DNA of 37,267 nt from JAKPPT01 sp964630305 (GTDB taxonomy: Bacteria > Spirochaetota > Spirochaetia > Treponematales > UBA12059). The position numbers were made by a program, and so were the translations under genes. Location of the stretch: NCBI GenBank assembly GCA_964630305.1, contig CAZVTR010000026.1, positions 1-37,267 of the forward strand, given 5' to 3'. Shown here piece by piece: positions 24,346-32,285 of the stretch. The notes under the pieces are model-generated. The model had not been told where the DNA came from. It made no database searches and worked only from the letters and a program-made list of their open reading frames with translations. Every line of letters begins with the position of its first letter. Within the stretch, counting starts at the first letter, position 1.

Positions 24346-26253
24346 ATGGAATCAACGTATAACGCAAGTAATATTCATGTCCTTAAGGGATTAGAAGCAG
24401 TTCGCAAGCGTCCGGGAATGTATATCGGATCGACAGGCATTGATGGTTTACATCATTTGGTTTATGAGGTTGTTGATAACTCAATTGATGAAGCCTTTGC
24501 AGGGTTCTGTAACCGTATCGATGTAATCATGGAAAAAAATGATGTAATTACTGTGATTGACAATGGACGCGGTATTCCAGTTGATATACATCCAGAGGAA
24601 AAGGTGAGTGCTCTCGAACTTGTTATGACAAAATTGCATGCTGGTGGAAAGTTCGATAAGAGCACGTATAAAATTTCAGGCGGCTTGCATGGTGTTGGTG
24701 TATCTGTTGTAAACGCGCTTTCAAGCTGGCTTGAGGTGCGTGTTTATAAAAATAATACAATTTATTACCAGCGGTATGAAAAAGGAATTCCCGTATGTCC
24801 GGTTCAAGAACAGGGTGCAACCGATAAACAGGGAACCGAAGTACGCTTTAGCGCTGACCCTGAAATTTTTGAAACCACTATCTATAGCTTTGATACCTTA
24901 TCGAACAGATTGCGGGAACTAGCCTTCTTAAATAAGGGTATTACTATAACGATTACCGATGATCGATTAAGCACCCCTAAACGGCATGAGTTTTATTTTG
25001 AAGGCGGACTTAGAGAATTTGTTGAATATCTCAATAAAAATAAAAATGTCTTACACCAGACTCCAATTTACTTTCAAAGCACAAAAGAAGAAATAGAAAT
25101 TGAATGCGGCATACAGTATAACGACAGCTTCAATGAAAACTTTTTTGCCTTTGTAAACGGTATTAATACTAAAGAAGGCGGAACGCATGTTAATGGATTC
25201 CGCTCTGCTTTAACGAGAATTCTCAATGAATACTTAAAAAAGTCAAAACTGGGGAAAAAACTGGAAGACACGCTCACCGGTGATGATGTTAAAGAAGGTT
25301 TGACGGCAGTTTTATCGGTTAAAGTGCCCAATCCGCAGTTTGAGGGACAAACTAAAACTAAATTAGGAAATTCAGAAGTTAAAGGAATTGTAGAAACAGT
25401 TTGCTATGATCAGCTCCTTTTAGTCTTTGAGACGAATCCGGACATAATCAATGCAATTCTGGAAAAAATTGTCCTTGCTGCAAAGGCACGAATTGCAGCA
25501 AGGCAGGCACGAGAACTCATACGCAGAAAAGGTGCGCTTGAAAGCAGCGGACTTCCAGGAAAGTTGGCAGATTGTTCAGAAAAAGATCCAGCAAAGTGTG
25601 AACTGTTTATCGTAGAGGGTGATTCTGCAGGAGGTTCGGCAAAGAGTGGCCGGGATAGGTCAATTCAAGCAATATTGCCTCTCTGGGGCAAAATGATGAA
25701 CGTCGAAAAAGCTCGAATAGACAAGGTAATTGGCAATGATAAACTGCAGCCTATTATTCAATCGCTCGGCTGTAATATCGGAGAAGATTTTGATATTTCA
25801 AAATTACGGTACCATAAAATCATTATTATGGCCGATGCTGATGTTGATGGTTCGCATATCAGAACGCTGCTCTTGGCCTTTTTTTACCGCTACATGAATG
25901 AGCTAATACAGCGGGGTCATGTGTATTTGGCTATGCCGCCGCTGTATAAAATTAGTTTTGAAAAGAAGGTTCTGTACGCGTATGACGATGCAGAAAAAGA
26001 TAAAATTCTCAAAGAGTATGAACAGTATAAAGATAAAATGTCTGTACAGCGCTATAAAGGATTGGGTGAAATGAACCCTGATCAGCTTTGGGAAACGACC
26101 ATGAATCCTGCAACCCGAAATTTAGTGCAGATTCAGATGGAAGATGCTGTTGAAGCAGAAGAAATGTTAACAACGCTGATGGGTGAGCAGGTAGAACCGC
26201 GGCGAAAGTTTATAGAAGAAAACGCACTTAATGTTATAAATCTGGATGTGTAA
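24346..26253 (+). CDS. gyrB: DNA gyrase subunit B
   Basis: The ATPase subunit of gyrase, 635 residues. The N-terminal GHKL ATPase region shows RKRPGMYIGSTG, VVDNSIDEA, DNGRGIPVDIH and SGGLHGVGVSVVNALS. The TOPRIM domain contains EGDSAGGSAKSGRDR near residue 424 and MADADVDGSHIRT near 497, and the C-terminus has QRYKGLGEMNPDQLWETTMN. The start is ATG 24346 with GGAAAG just upstream; a TTG at 24334 is in frame but less likely. gyrA follows after three bases, so the two subunits are co-expressed. The usual PLRGK in the TOPRIM insertion reads PLWGK here. Confidence 0.97.
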   Translation: MESTYNASNIHVLKGLEAVRKRPGMYIGSTGIDGLHHLVYEVVDNSIDEAFAGFCNRIDVIMEKNDVITVIDNGRGIPVDIHPEEKVSALELVMTKLHAGGKFDKSTYKISGGLHGVGVSVVNALSSWLEVRVYKNNTIYYQRYEKGIPVCPVQEQGATDKQGTEVRFSADPEIFETTIYSFDTLSNRLRELAFLNKGITITITDDRLSTPKRHEFYFEGGLREFVEYLNKNKNVLHQTPIYFQSTKEEIEIECGIQYNDSFNENFFAFVNGINTKEGGTHVNGFRSALTRILNEYLKKSKLGKKLEDTLTGDDVKEGLTAVLSVKVPNPQFEGQTKTKLGNSEVKGIVETVCYDQLLLVFETNPDIINAILEKIVLAAKARIAARQARELIRRKGALESSGLPGKLADCSEKDPAKCELFIVEGDSAGGSAKSGRDRSIQAILPLWGKMMNVEKARIDKVIGNDKLQPIIQSLGCNIGEDFDISKLRYHKIIIMADADVDGSHIRTLLLAFFYRYMNELIQRGHVYLAMPPLYKISFEKKVLYAYDDAEKDKILKEYEQYKDKMSVQRYKGLGEMNPDQLWETTMNPATRNLVQIQMEDAVEAEEMLTTLMGEQVEPRRKFIEENALNVINLDV

Positions 26254-26256
26254 ACT

Positions 26257-28710
26257 ATGGAACAAGAAACACAGCAAACAGGAAAAATAATACCGGTACC
26301 AATAGAAGATGAGATTAAAAACTCATATCTCAACTATGCGATGAGCGTTATTGTAAGCCGAGCATTACCAGATGTTCGTGACGGACTCAAGCCAGTACAT
26401 CGGCGCTTGCTCTATGCAATGGATGAATTGGGACTCAAGCCGAACGCTGCAACTAAAAAGTGCGCGCGTATTACCGGTGATGCAATGGGTAAGTACCATC
26501 CGCACGGCGATCTTTCATTGTATGATGCACTCGTCCGAATGGCTCAAGATTTTAGCTTACGGTATCCGCTTGTACAGGGTCAGGGAAACTTTGGTTCCAT
26601 AGACGGAGATCCACCGGCTGCAAGCAGGTACACAGAAGCAAAGCTGTCACGTTATGGCAATGAAATGCTGACAGATCTTGATAAAGAAACAGTCGATTTT
26701 GGGCCAAACTATGATGAAAGTTTAAAAGAACCGCTCGTGCTGCCATCGGCTTTGCCAAATCTCCTTGTTAACGGGGCTTCTGGTATAGCGGTAGGCATGA
26801 CTACAAACATGCCAACGCACAACCTGAGAGAGACGGTTGCAGCAATTTGCGCGTATATTGATAAGCCGGAAATCACCGTAGATGAACTCATGCACTACAT
26901 TAAAGGACCAGATTTTCCTACCGGGGCAATTATTTATGGCCGGGAAGGCATAAAACAGGCATATAGGACCGGCAAAGGTAAAGTTATTATTCGGGCAAAG
27001 TTTACCATTGAATCGCTCAAAAATAGTAAAGAACAGATTGTCTTTACAGAAATTCCCTATGCAGTTAACAAAGCAAATCTTGTCAAACATATTGCGGAAT
27101 TAGTGCGGGATAGAGTGATTGAAGGTATTGGCGATATACGCGATGAGTCTGATAGAGAAGGACTTCGTATTGTCCTAGAACTTAAAAAAGATGTTCAGCC
27201 TAAGCTCATTCTCAATAAGCTTTTTGCACACACAGCGCTGCAATCGACCTTTGGCGTTATTAACTTAGCGCTTGTGAATGGCAAACCGCAGGTTCTGACC
27301 CTCCATAATCTCATAGAAGAGTTTGTAAAACACAGGGTCGATGTTGTAACGAGACGCACCCGCTATGATTTAAAGAAAGCCGAAGAACGTGCACATATTG
27401 TGCAGGGACTCATCATTGCTATCAACAATATTGATGAAGTTATTCGCATTATCAAAGCATCAGCAAGCATCGAGGATGCAAAAGCCGCACTCATCAGCCG
27501 CTTTAGCCTATCGGAAATACAAGCGCAGGCAATCGTCGATATGCGCCTCGGAAGGCTGACAGGACTCGAAGTAGAACGGCTTGAAAATGAACTAAAAGAA
27601 TTGCTTGCAAAAATTGCTTACTATAAAGAACTGCTTGCTGATCAGCGGAAGCTGCTTGAAGTTATAAAGACAGAGTTGCAAACACTCGCTGAAAAGTATG
27701 GTGACGAGCGAAAGACAGAAATTGTAGACAGTGAAGCAGAATCTATTGATATCGATGATTTAATTAAAAAAGAAGAAATGGTCATTATTATTTCAAACAA
27801 GGGCTTTATCAAACGGCTGTCAGTTTCTGCGTATAAGAATCAGAGCCGAGGCGGTAAAGGCTCTAACAGTGCAAATCTTATTGAAGATGATGCAATCAGC
27901 CAGCTCTTCATCGCCAATACGCATGACTACCTCTTGTGTATTACTAGCAAGGGTAAAGCCTACTATAAAAAGGTTCACGAAATACCCATTGCAAATAAGA
28001 CAAGCAGAGGTGCTCATGTAAAGGGTCTGCTAGCTCTGGATTCTGATGAGGAAATTACCGCAATAGTCGATATTCATGAATTCCGTGATGATGAATATGT
28101 GCTCATGGGCACACGAAACGGTATTGTAAAAAAAGTAGCGACGAGTGAATTTGTAAATGCAAAAACGCGAGGGATTATAGCAATAAAACTCGATGAGGGC
28201 GATTTGCTTGTATCGGCATGTTTGACACGGGGTAATGATGAAGTAGTCTTTATCACCCGGCACGGGCAGGCGCTCCGCATACAAGAAGACACGATTCGAG
28301 TTATGGGGCGAGCGAGCAGGGGCGTGACAGGCATTAAGCTTATTGGCAGCGACGAACTTGCATCGATGCTCAGAGTCAACAATGAAGAACAGATGCTCAT
28401 AATTACTACTAATGGGTTTGGTAAACGCATTGAGTACAGTAACTTCTCAGTGCACGGCCGCTCGACAAAAGGTCAGCGCGTGTATGTTCCGGATGAAAAA
28501 ACCGGAGAAATAACAGCTGCTATTTCTCTCAAAGAAGAAGATGACATCGTCGTGATGACCGGACAAGGGAAAACCCTGAAAATCAATGCCGATGCGATCA
28601 GACTATGCGGTAAGAGCGCTAAAGGGGTGCGTATTGTCGCGATTGAAAGTCCAGATGTTGTTGTTGGCATTGATAGAATAGTAAAAGAAAAAGAAGATTT
28701 TGAATCCTAA
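26257..28710 (+). CDS. gyrA: DNA gyrase subunit A
   Basis: The cleavage and rejoining subunit of gyrase, 817 residues. The active-site tyrosine is Tyr125 in AASRYTEAKLS. The C-terminal domain carries a GyrA box, QSRGGKG at about 529-535, which supports gyrase rather than topoisomerase IV despite one change from the QRRGGKG consensus. The quinolone-contact region reads HPHGDLSLYDALVRM, with Leu86 where E. coli has Ser83 and Asp90 where it has Asp87; codons are ctt and gat. It is translated from the gyrB transcript and ends just before the parS-terminator-parS element. Confidence 0.97.
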   Translation: MEQETQQTGKIIPVPIEDEIKNSYLNYAMSVIVSRALPDVRDGLKPVHRRLLYAMDELGLKPNAATKKCARITGDAMGKYHPHGDLSLYDALVRMAQDFSLRYPLVQGQGNFGSIDGDPPAASRYTEAKLSRYGNEMLTDLDKETVDFGPNYDESLKEPLVLPSALPNLLVNGASGIAVGMTTNMPTHNLRETVAAICAYIDKPEITVDELMHYIKGPDFPTGAIIYGREGIKQAYRTGKGKVIIRAKFTIESLKNSKEQIVFTEIPYAVNKANLVKHIAELVRDRVIEGIGDIRDESDREGLRIVLELKKDVQPKLILNKLFAHTALQSTFGVINLALVNGKPQVLTLHNLIEEFVKHRVDVVTRRTRYDLKKAEERAHIVQGLIIAINNIDEVIRIIKASASIEDAKAALISRFSLSEIQAQAIVDMRLGRLTGLEVERLENELKELLAKIAYYKELLADQRKLLEVIKTELQTLAEKYGDERKTEIVDSEAESIDIDDLIKKEEMVIIISNKGFIKRLSVSAYKNQSRGGKGSNSANLIEDDAISQLFIANTHDYLLCITSKGKAYYKKVHEIPIANKTSRGAHVKGLLALDSDEEITAIVDIHEFRDDEYVLMGTRNGIVKKVATSEFVNAKTRGIIAIKLDEGDLLVSACLTRGNDEVVFITRHGQALRIQEDTIRVMGRASRGVTGIKLIGSDELASMLRVNNEEQMLIITTNGFGKRIEYSNFSVHGRSTKGQRVYVPDEKTGEITAAISLKEEDDIVVMTGQGKTLKINADAIRLCGKSAKGVRIVAIESPDVVVGIDRIVKEKEDFES

Positions 28711-28711
28711 C

Positions 28712-28727
28712 TGTTTCACGTGAAACA
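28712..28727. promoter_or_regulatory. parS centromere-like site 1
   Basis: TGTTTCACGTGAAACA is a perfect 16-bp palindrome identical to the widely conserved chromosomal parS sequence bound by ParB. It lies two bases after the gyrA stop and about 6.3 kb from the predicted unwinding element. ParB spreading from parS organises the origin region for segregation and loads SMC. The parA and parB genes are not in this window. Confidence 0.93.
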
Positions 28728-28747
28728 AAGTTGTGTCAAATAAAAAT

Positions 28748-28775
28748 AAAGACTGTCCCCCGAGACAGTCTTTTT
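28748..28775. terminator. Terminator between gyrA and the convergent lipoprotein gene
   Basis: A ten-base stem pairs 28748-28757 (aaagactgtc) with 28764-28773 around ccccga and runs into a T tract. Read in reverse it also ends in a T-rich tail, so it can serve both convergent genes. It lies exactly between the two parS sites, its final T overlapping the first base of the second. Confidence 0.88.
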
Positions 28776-28790
28776 GTTTCACGTGAAACA
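28775..28790. promoter_or_regulatory. parS centromere-like site 2
   Basis: A second perfect TGTTTCACGTGAAACA. Start-to-start distance from site 1 is 63 bases, close to six helical turns, so both sites face the same side of the DNA. Confidence 0.93.
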
Positions 28791-28811
28791 CAGAATACTA
28801 GAGTGTTGTAC

Positions 28812-29420
28812 TTAATGGGTAAGGGCGAATTCCACCATTTGCCTGGTTGCTCTGTAGAGCGGGTATTTTTCAAGAGTTACTTTATGTAGTTCTGGATTAG
28901 TATCAAAGTGAGCAAACATGTGATTCCATGTGTTTACATAGATAACAATACGGTTGTCTGTGTATGTAAAAGGAGATGCGGGCACTTCGAGAGAAAAATG
29001 TTTGACATCAGACTTATAAAAAGTTTGATGGTCACTATAGACATTTGCAAAATTTATCAGCACTGGCTGCCATATGCCAGAATCATTCTTTTGAAATTGA
29101 ATAAAGAACGTTTCCGTATCGGCAATTCTTTTATACTTAAAACTTCTGTAAATGTCATAGAGCATATCTAGGAATGCTGAGGGATGATCCTCGTCTTTAA
29201 ATATTAGTGTGTATTCAATAGAAAGCGTAGTGTCGTTGATTTGGTTTGGTTCGATACATACACTCTGGAGTTCGTTGCCATGCTCTATATCGACTGAGGG
29301 AATAATAAATATAGGGAGCAGCTCTGGTTCGGCTGAATATGCTTCAAGTGCAGGCTTTTTTGCTGAACACGCTGCTAACATCAAAACAATGGTAATTGCT
29401 ATCAAAAAGTTTTTTTTCAT
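28812..29420 (-). CDS. Putative lipoprotein of unknown function
   Basis: A 202-residue protein with a classical lipobox: residues 1-17 are a hydrophobic signal and LAAC places the lipidated cysteine at residue 18. The mature part is mixed alpha/beta with no motif I recognise. It contains FKDEDHPSAFLDMLYDIYRS and a hydrophobic strand NRIVIYVNTWNHMFAH. GGAG six bases before the ATG supports the start. It lies downstream of metK on the same strand, separated by 65 bases that hold a strong hairpin, so it may be a separate unit or a weakly co-transcribed one. It is probably membrane-anchored and periplasm- or surface-facing. Confidence 0.7.
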   Translation of the reverse strand: MKKNFLIAITIVLMLAACSAKKPALEAYSAEPELLPIFIIPSVDIEHGNELQSVCIEPNQINDTTLSIEYTLIFKDEDHPSAFLDMLYDIYRSFKYKRIADTETFFIQFQKNDSGIWQPVLINFANVYSDHQTFYKSDVKHFSLEVPASPFTYTDNRIVIYVNTWNHMFAHFDTNPELHKVTLEKYPLYRATRQMVEFALTH

Positions 29421-29435
29421 TGATGACTCCGAATA

Positions 29436-29473
29436 TGCACACAGCCTGAGATAAATGCCTCAGACTATGTGCA
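29436..29473. repeat. Inverted repeat / hairpin between metK and the lipoprotein gene
   Basis: A 15-bp stem, with two wobble pairs when read as minus-strand RNA, closes an eight-base loop (tgcaca ... tgtgca at the base). No T tract follows on the minus strand, so it is not a standard intrinsic terminator. It ends about five bases before the GGAG of the lipoprotein gene. A 3'-end stabiliser for metK mRNA or a translation-affecting leader structure are possibilities. Confidence 0.6.
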
Positions 29474-29485
29474 ATGATAATTGTG

Positions 29486-30646
29486 CTATAAAGCACGTTT
29501 TAATGCTTCAACCTGATCTGTTTTTTCCCAGGTGAACTGCGGTCGTCCAAAGTGTCCATAAACAGCGGTTTCCTGATAGACTGGCAACCGCAGATTCAGC
29601 ATATTAATAATACCGGCAGGCGAAAGGTCAAACACTTTTTTTATTGCTTCGATAATTTTATGTTCCGGTTCTTTTCCGGTTTCAAAAAGATCAAGCATAA
29701 TCGAAACAGGGAAGGGCACACCTATTGCATAGGAAAGCTGCAACTCACAGCGTTCTGCAAGGCCGGCAGCAACAATATTTTTTGCCACATAGCGAGCCAT
29801 ATAGGCAGCGGAACGGTCTACTTTGGTTGGATCTTTTCCTGAGAAAGCTCCGCCGCCATGACGTCCCATACCGCCATAGGTGTCTACAATAATTTTTCTG
29901 CCAGTAAGCCCAGTGTCTCCCATTGGCCCACCTATAACAAAGCGCCCTGTGGGATTTATAAAGTATTTTGTTTCTTTTGTAAGCAATTCTGTTGGTTCAA
30001 GGACGGGTTTTATAATTTCCTCGATGATTGCTTCTTGAATTTGTTCATGTGTAATATCTGGGTCATGCTGATGGGACACAACAACGGTATCGATACGGAT
30101 TGGAGTGTGTCCCTCATATTCAATGGTAACTTGGCTTTTTGCATCAGGGCGAAGCCAGGGCAGTTTTTTTGATTTTCTGAGACCGGTTGCATGCTGAAGA
30201 ATTCTGTGCGCGTAGTAAATTGGTGCGGGCATATACTCCGCCGTTTCTTTACAAGCAAAACCAAACATCATGCCCTGATCACCAGCTCCCTGTTGTCCAG
30301 CATAGAGTCCATGGCCATCAACACCCTGTCCAATATCGGGCGACTGATCATGTATTGTATTTAATACAGCCATTGATTCCCAGTCTATGCCATAATCGGG
30401 ATTATCATAGCCAATGTGCTTTACCACAGTGCGGGCAATTTCTGGAATATCGACATAGGTTTTTGTAGTGATTTCTCCGCCAACGAGCACCATGCCTGTA
30501 GTGGTATAGCATTCACAGGCTACGTGGCTCAGGGGATCATCTTTTAAGCAGGCATCGAGTACTGCATCAGAAATCTGATCGCAAATCTTATCCGGATGCC
30601 CTTCGCCTACGGATTCAGACGTAAATAGATAGCGCTTATCTTTCAT
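29486..30646 (-). CDS. metK: S-adenosylmethionine synthetase
   Basis: A 386-residue enzyme, typical length, that makes SAM from methionine and ATP. Motifs seen are SESVGEGHPDKICDQISDAV at the N-terminus, then GAGDQGMMFGFA in the middle. Further on come FVIGGPMGDTGLTGRKIIVD and GGGAFSGKDPTKVDRSAAY, which supply substrate, metal and phosphate contacts. It follows ahcY by 33 bases on the same strand. The pair covers SAM formation and SAH removal and should share the ahcY leader control. Confidence 0.97.
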   Translation of the reverse strand: MKDKRYLFTSESVGEGHPDKICDQISDAVLDACLKDDPLSHVACECYTTTGMVLVGGEITTKTYVDIPEIARTVVKHIGYDNPDYGIDWESMAVLNTIHDQSPDIGQGVDGHGLYAGQQGAGDQGMMFGFACKETAEYMPAPIYYAHRILQHATGLRKSKKLPWLRPDAKSQVTIEYEGHTPIRIDTVVVSHQHDPDITHEQIQEAIIEEIIKPVLEPTELLTKETKYFINPTGRFVIGGPMGDTGLTGRKIIVDTYGGMGRHGGGAFSGKDPTKVDRSAAYMARYVAKNIVAAGLAERCELQLSYAIGVPFPVSIMLDLFETGKEPEHKIIEAIKKVFDLSPAGIINMLNLRLPVYQETAVYGHFGRPQFTWEKTDQVEALKRAL

Positions 30647-30679
30647 TGCATAACTCCTTGTTATATAAAATTAACATAT

Positions 30680-32107
30680 TTAGTAACGGTAGCTGTCAAG
30701 CTTAAACGGCCCGTCAGGATTAACGCCAAGATATTCTGCTTGCTCTGGTGTGAGCCGAGTCAGTTTGACGCCAAGCTTTTCAAGATGCAGTCTCGCAACT
30801 TCTTCATCGAGTTTTTTAGGAAGTACCCGTACTTCAGGGCGGCGATTCTGTCTGTTAGTCCAGAGTTCAATTTGTGCCAGTACCTGGTTTGTAAAACTAT
30901 TGGACATTACAAACGAAGGATGCCCGGTAGCACAGCCTAAGTTTACAAGACGCCCTTCTGCAAGCAGAATGATAGCGTGTCCATCCGGATACACCCATTC
31001 ATCAACCTGCGGTTTAACCGGTATGCGGTGGATACCGGGTGTTTTTTTCAAACCTGCTACATCAATTTCATGATCGAAATGCCCTATATTGCAAACAATC
31101 GCTCGATGTTTCATATGAGCGAGATGTTCTGCTTTAATAACATTAATGCAGCCAGTCGCAGTAACCCAAATGTCTGCAGTAGTAAGCATGTCTTCTACCC
31201 GTGCAACTTCATAGCCTTCCATTGCTGCCTGCAGTGCGCAGATGGGGTCAATTTCTGTAATGACGACACGCGCACCCTGTCCGCGGAGACTCTGTGCACA
31301 GCCTTTGCCGACATCACCATATCCACAGACGACAGCCACCTTTCCTGCAAGCATGATATCGGTTGCCCGTTTGATACCGTCGATGAGTGATTCACGGCAT
31401 CCATAGAGATTATCGAATTTGCTCTTAGTTACCGAGTCGTTGACATTAATTGCTGGAAAGAGCAATTCTCCTTTTTCTGCCATGCGTAACAGACGATGCA
31501 CACCTGTTGTGGTTTCTTCTGATACGCCGGCAATTTCAGGGACAATGCTGTGCCAGAAATTCGGATGCTGTTTTAAAATATTTTTAAGCTTTTCTTTTAA
31601 GTAATATTCATCATCAGAGTGCGATGGAGTATCGAGTATTGAAGGCTGTTCTTCTGCTTTGTAGCCAAGATGTGCCATGAGGGTAGCATCGCCGCCGTCA
31701 TCGACAATGAGGGTTGGTCCTCTGTTGGGTCCAAACATAAATGCATCGAATAAGCAGTCCCAATATGCTTTAAGTGATTCGCCTTTCCATGCAAATACTG
31801 GGACTCCAACAGGTTTATCCGGTGTGCCTGTTTTGCCAACTACGACAGCAGCGGCGGCTTCATCTTGGGTACTAAAAATGTTGCACGATGACCACCGCAC
31901 TTCTGCGCCAAGTGCTACCAGCGTTTCGATGAGCACCGCGGTCTGAACGGTCATGTGCAGGCTGCCTGTGATTCGCGCACCTTTGAGTGGTTTTGAATCT
32001 TGATAACGCAAGCGAGCCTGCATTAAACCTGGCATTTCGGTTTCTGCAAGATCGAGCTGACGCCTTCCTGCTTGATACAGGGCAATGTCTTTAATTTTGT
32101 AATCCAT
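30680..32107 (-). CDS. ahcY: S-adenosylhomocysteinase
   Basis: A 475-residue NAD-dependent enzyme that splits SAH into adenosine and homocysteine, relieving product inhibition of methyltransferases. Substrate-binding motifs include GARITGSLHMTVQTAVLIET and NVNDSVTKSKFDNLYGCRES. The NAD-binding glycine loop CGYGDVGKGCAQ is near residue 259, and the protein ends in the conserved KLDSYRY. It is the long form with the approximately 40-residue insertion. AAGGGGG lies a few bases before the ATG. Upstream are a 19-codon reading frame and a SAM-II-like aptamer, so expression is probably SAM-responsive. Confidence 0.97.
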   Translation of the reverse strand: MDYKIKDIALYQAGRRQLDLAETEMPGLMQARLRYQDSKPLKGARITGSLHMTVQTAVLIETLVALGAEVRWSSCNIFSTQDEAAAAVVVGKTGTPDKPVGVPVFAWKGESLKAYWDCLFDAFMFGPNRGPTLIVDDGGDATLMAHLGYKAEEQPSILDTPSHSDDEYYLKEKLKNILKQHPNFWHSIVPEIAGVSEETTTGVHRLLRMAEKGELLFPAINVNDSVTKSKFDNLYGCRESLIDGIKRATDIMLAGKVAVVCGYGDVGKGCAQSLRGQGARVVITEIDPICALQAAMEGYEVARVEDMLTTADIWVTATGCINVIKAEHLAHMKHRAIVCNIGHFDHEIDVAGLKKTPGIHRIPVKPQVDEWVYPDGHAIILLAEGRLVNLGCATGHPSFVMSNSFTNQVLAQIELWTNRQNRRPEVRVLPKKLDEEVARLHLEKLGVKLTRLTPEQAEYLGVNPDGPFKLDSYRY

Positions 32108-32120
32108 GAATCCCCCTTAG

Positions 32121-32180
32121 CTATGAGTCAAGCTCAGCATCACAAAAAGGAGGAATAGTATTGATGGGAATGATATTCAC
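32121..32180 (-). CDS. 19-codon upstream reading frame in the ahcY leader
   Basis: GTG at 32180 opens a 19-codon frame (VNIIPINTIPPFCDAELDS) closed by TAG at 32121. A perfect GGAGG (32192-32188) lies seven bases before the GTG and coincides with the 3' strand of the predicted SAM-II aptamer. The stop is 13 bases before the ahcY ATG, close enough for translational coupling through the AAGGGGG between them. No homology recognised. It could be a regulatory leader peptide or chance. Confidence 0.4.
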   Translation of the reverse strand: MNIIPINTIPPFCDAELDS

Positions 32181-32197
32181 AGGATGGCCTCCTTTTT
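32144..32197 (-). promoter_or_regulatory. Long-loop AAAAAGGAGG/CCTCCTTTTT hairpin in the ahcY leader
   Basis: Ten perfect pairs join AAAAAGGAGG (32197-32188) and CCTCCTTTTT (32153-32144) across a 34-base loop; the 3' arm itself ends in five Ts. It could act as an intrinsic terminator or as an anti-Shine-Dalgarno helix. The 5' arm is shared with the aptamer, so the two structures exclude each other. Confidence 0.55.
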
Positions 32198-32251
32198 AGC
32201 TGATTTTTTTGCCGTCTGGCAAACCGCTCGCAATATGGATCAAATCAGCGG
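32188..32251 (-). promoter_or_regulatory. SAM-II-type riboswitch aptamer
   Basis: On the minus strand, P1 pairs CCGCT (32251-32247) with AGCGG (32228-32224). The conserved loop GATTTGATCC...ATTGC lies between, and the 3' segment AGCTAAAAAGG comes at 32200-32190. This order and wording matches the SAM-II (SAM_alpha) consensus, as in the known metX/metA examples with CUGAUUU, UUGC and GCUAAAAAGG. Between P1 and the 3' segment sits an additional six-bp hairpin (TTTGCC-AGAC-GGCAAA). SAM-II binds SAM and normally hides the Shine-Dalgarno sequence that its 3' strand contains. The gene context, ahcY-metK, fits. Called by eye, no covariance search. Confidence 0.8.
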
Positions 32252-32281
32252 AGCTGGCTGTCTCAACGAGATACCAGCTAG
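32252..32281 (-). other. Hairpin preceding the riboswitch aptamer
   Basis: TAGCTGG and GCCAGCT-type arms enclose an inner TCTC-GTT-GAGA stem at the very 5' end of the predicted transcript, directly before P1 of the aptamer. It may be a 5' stabilising stem or an extension of the riboswitch. Confidence 0.45.
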
Positions 32282-32285
32282 CTCA

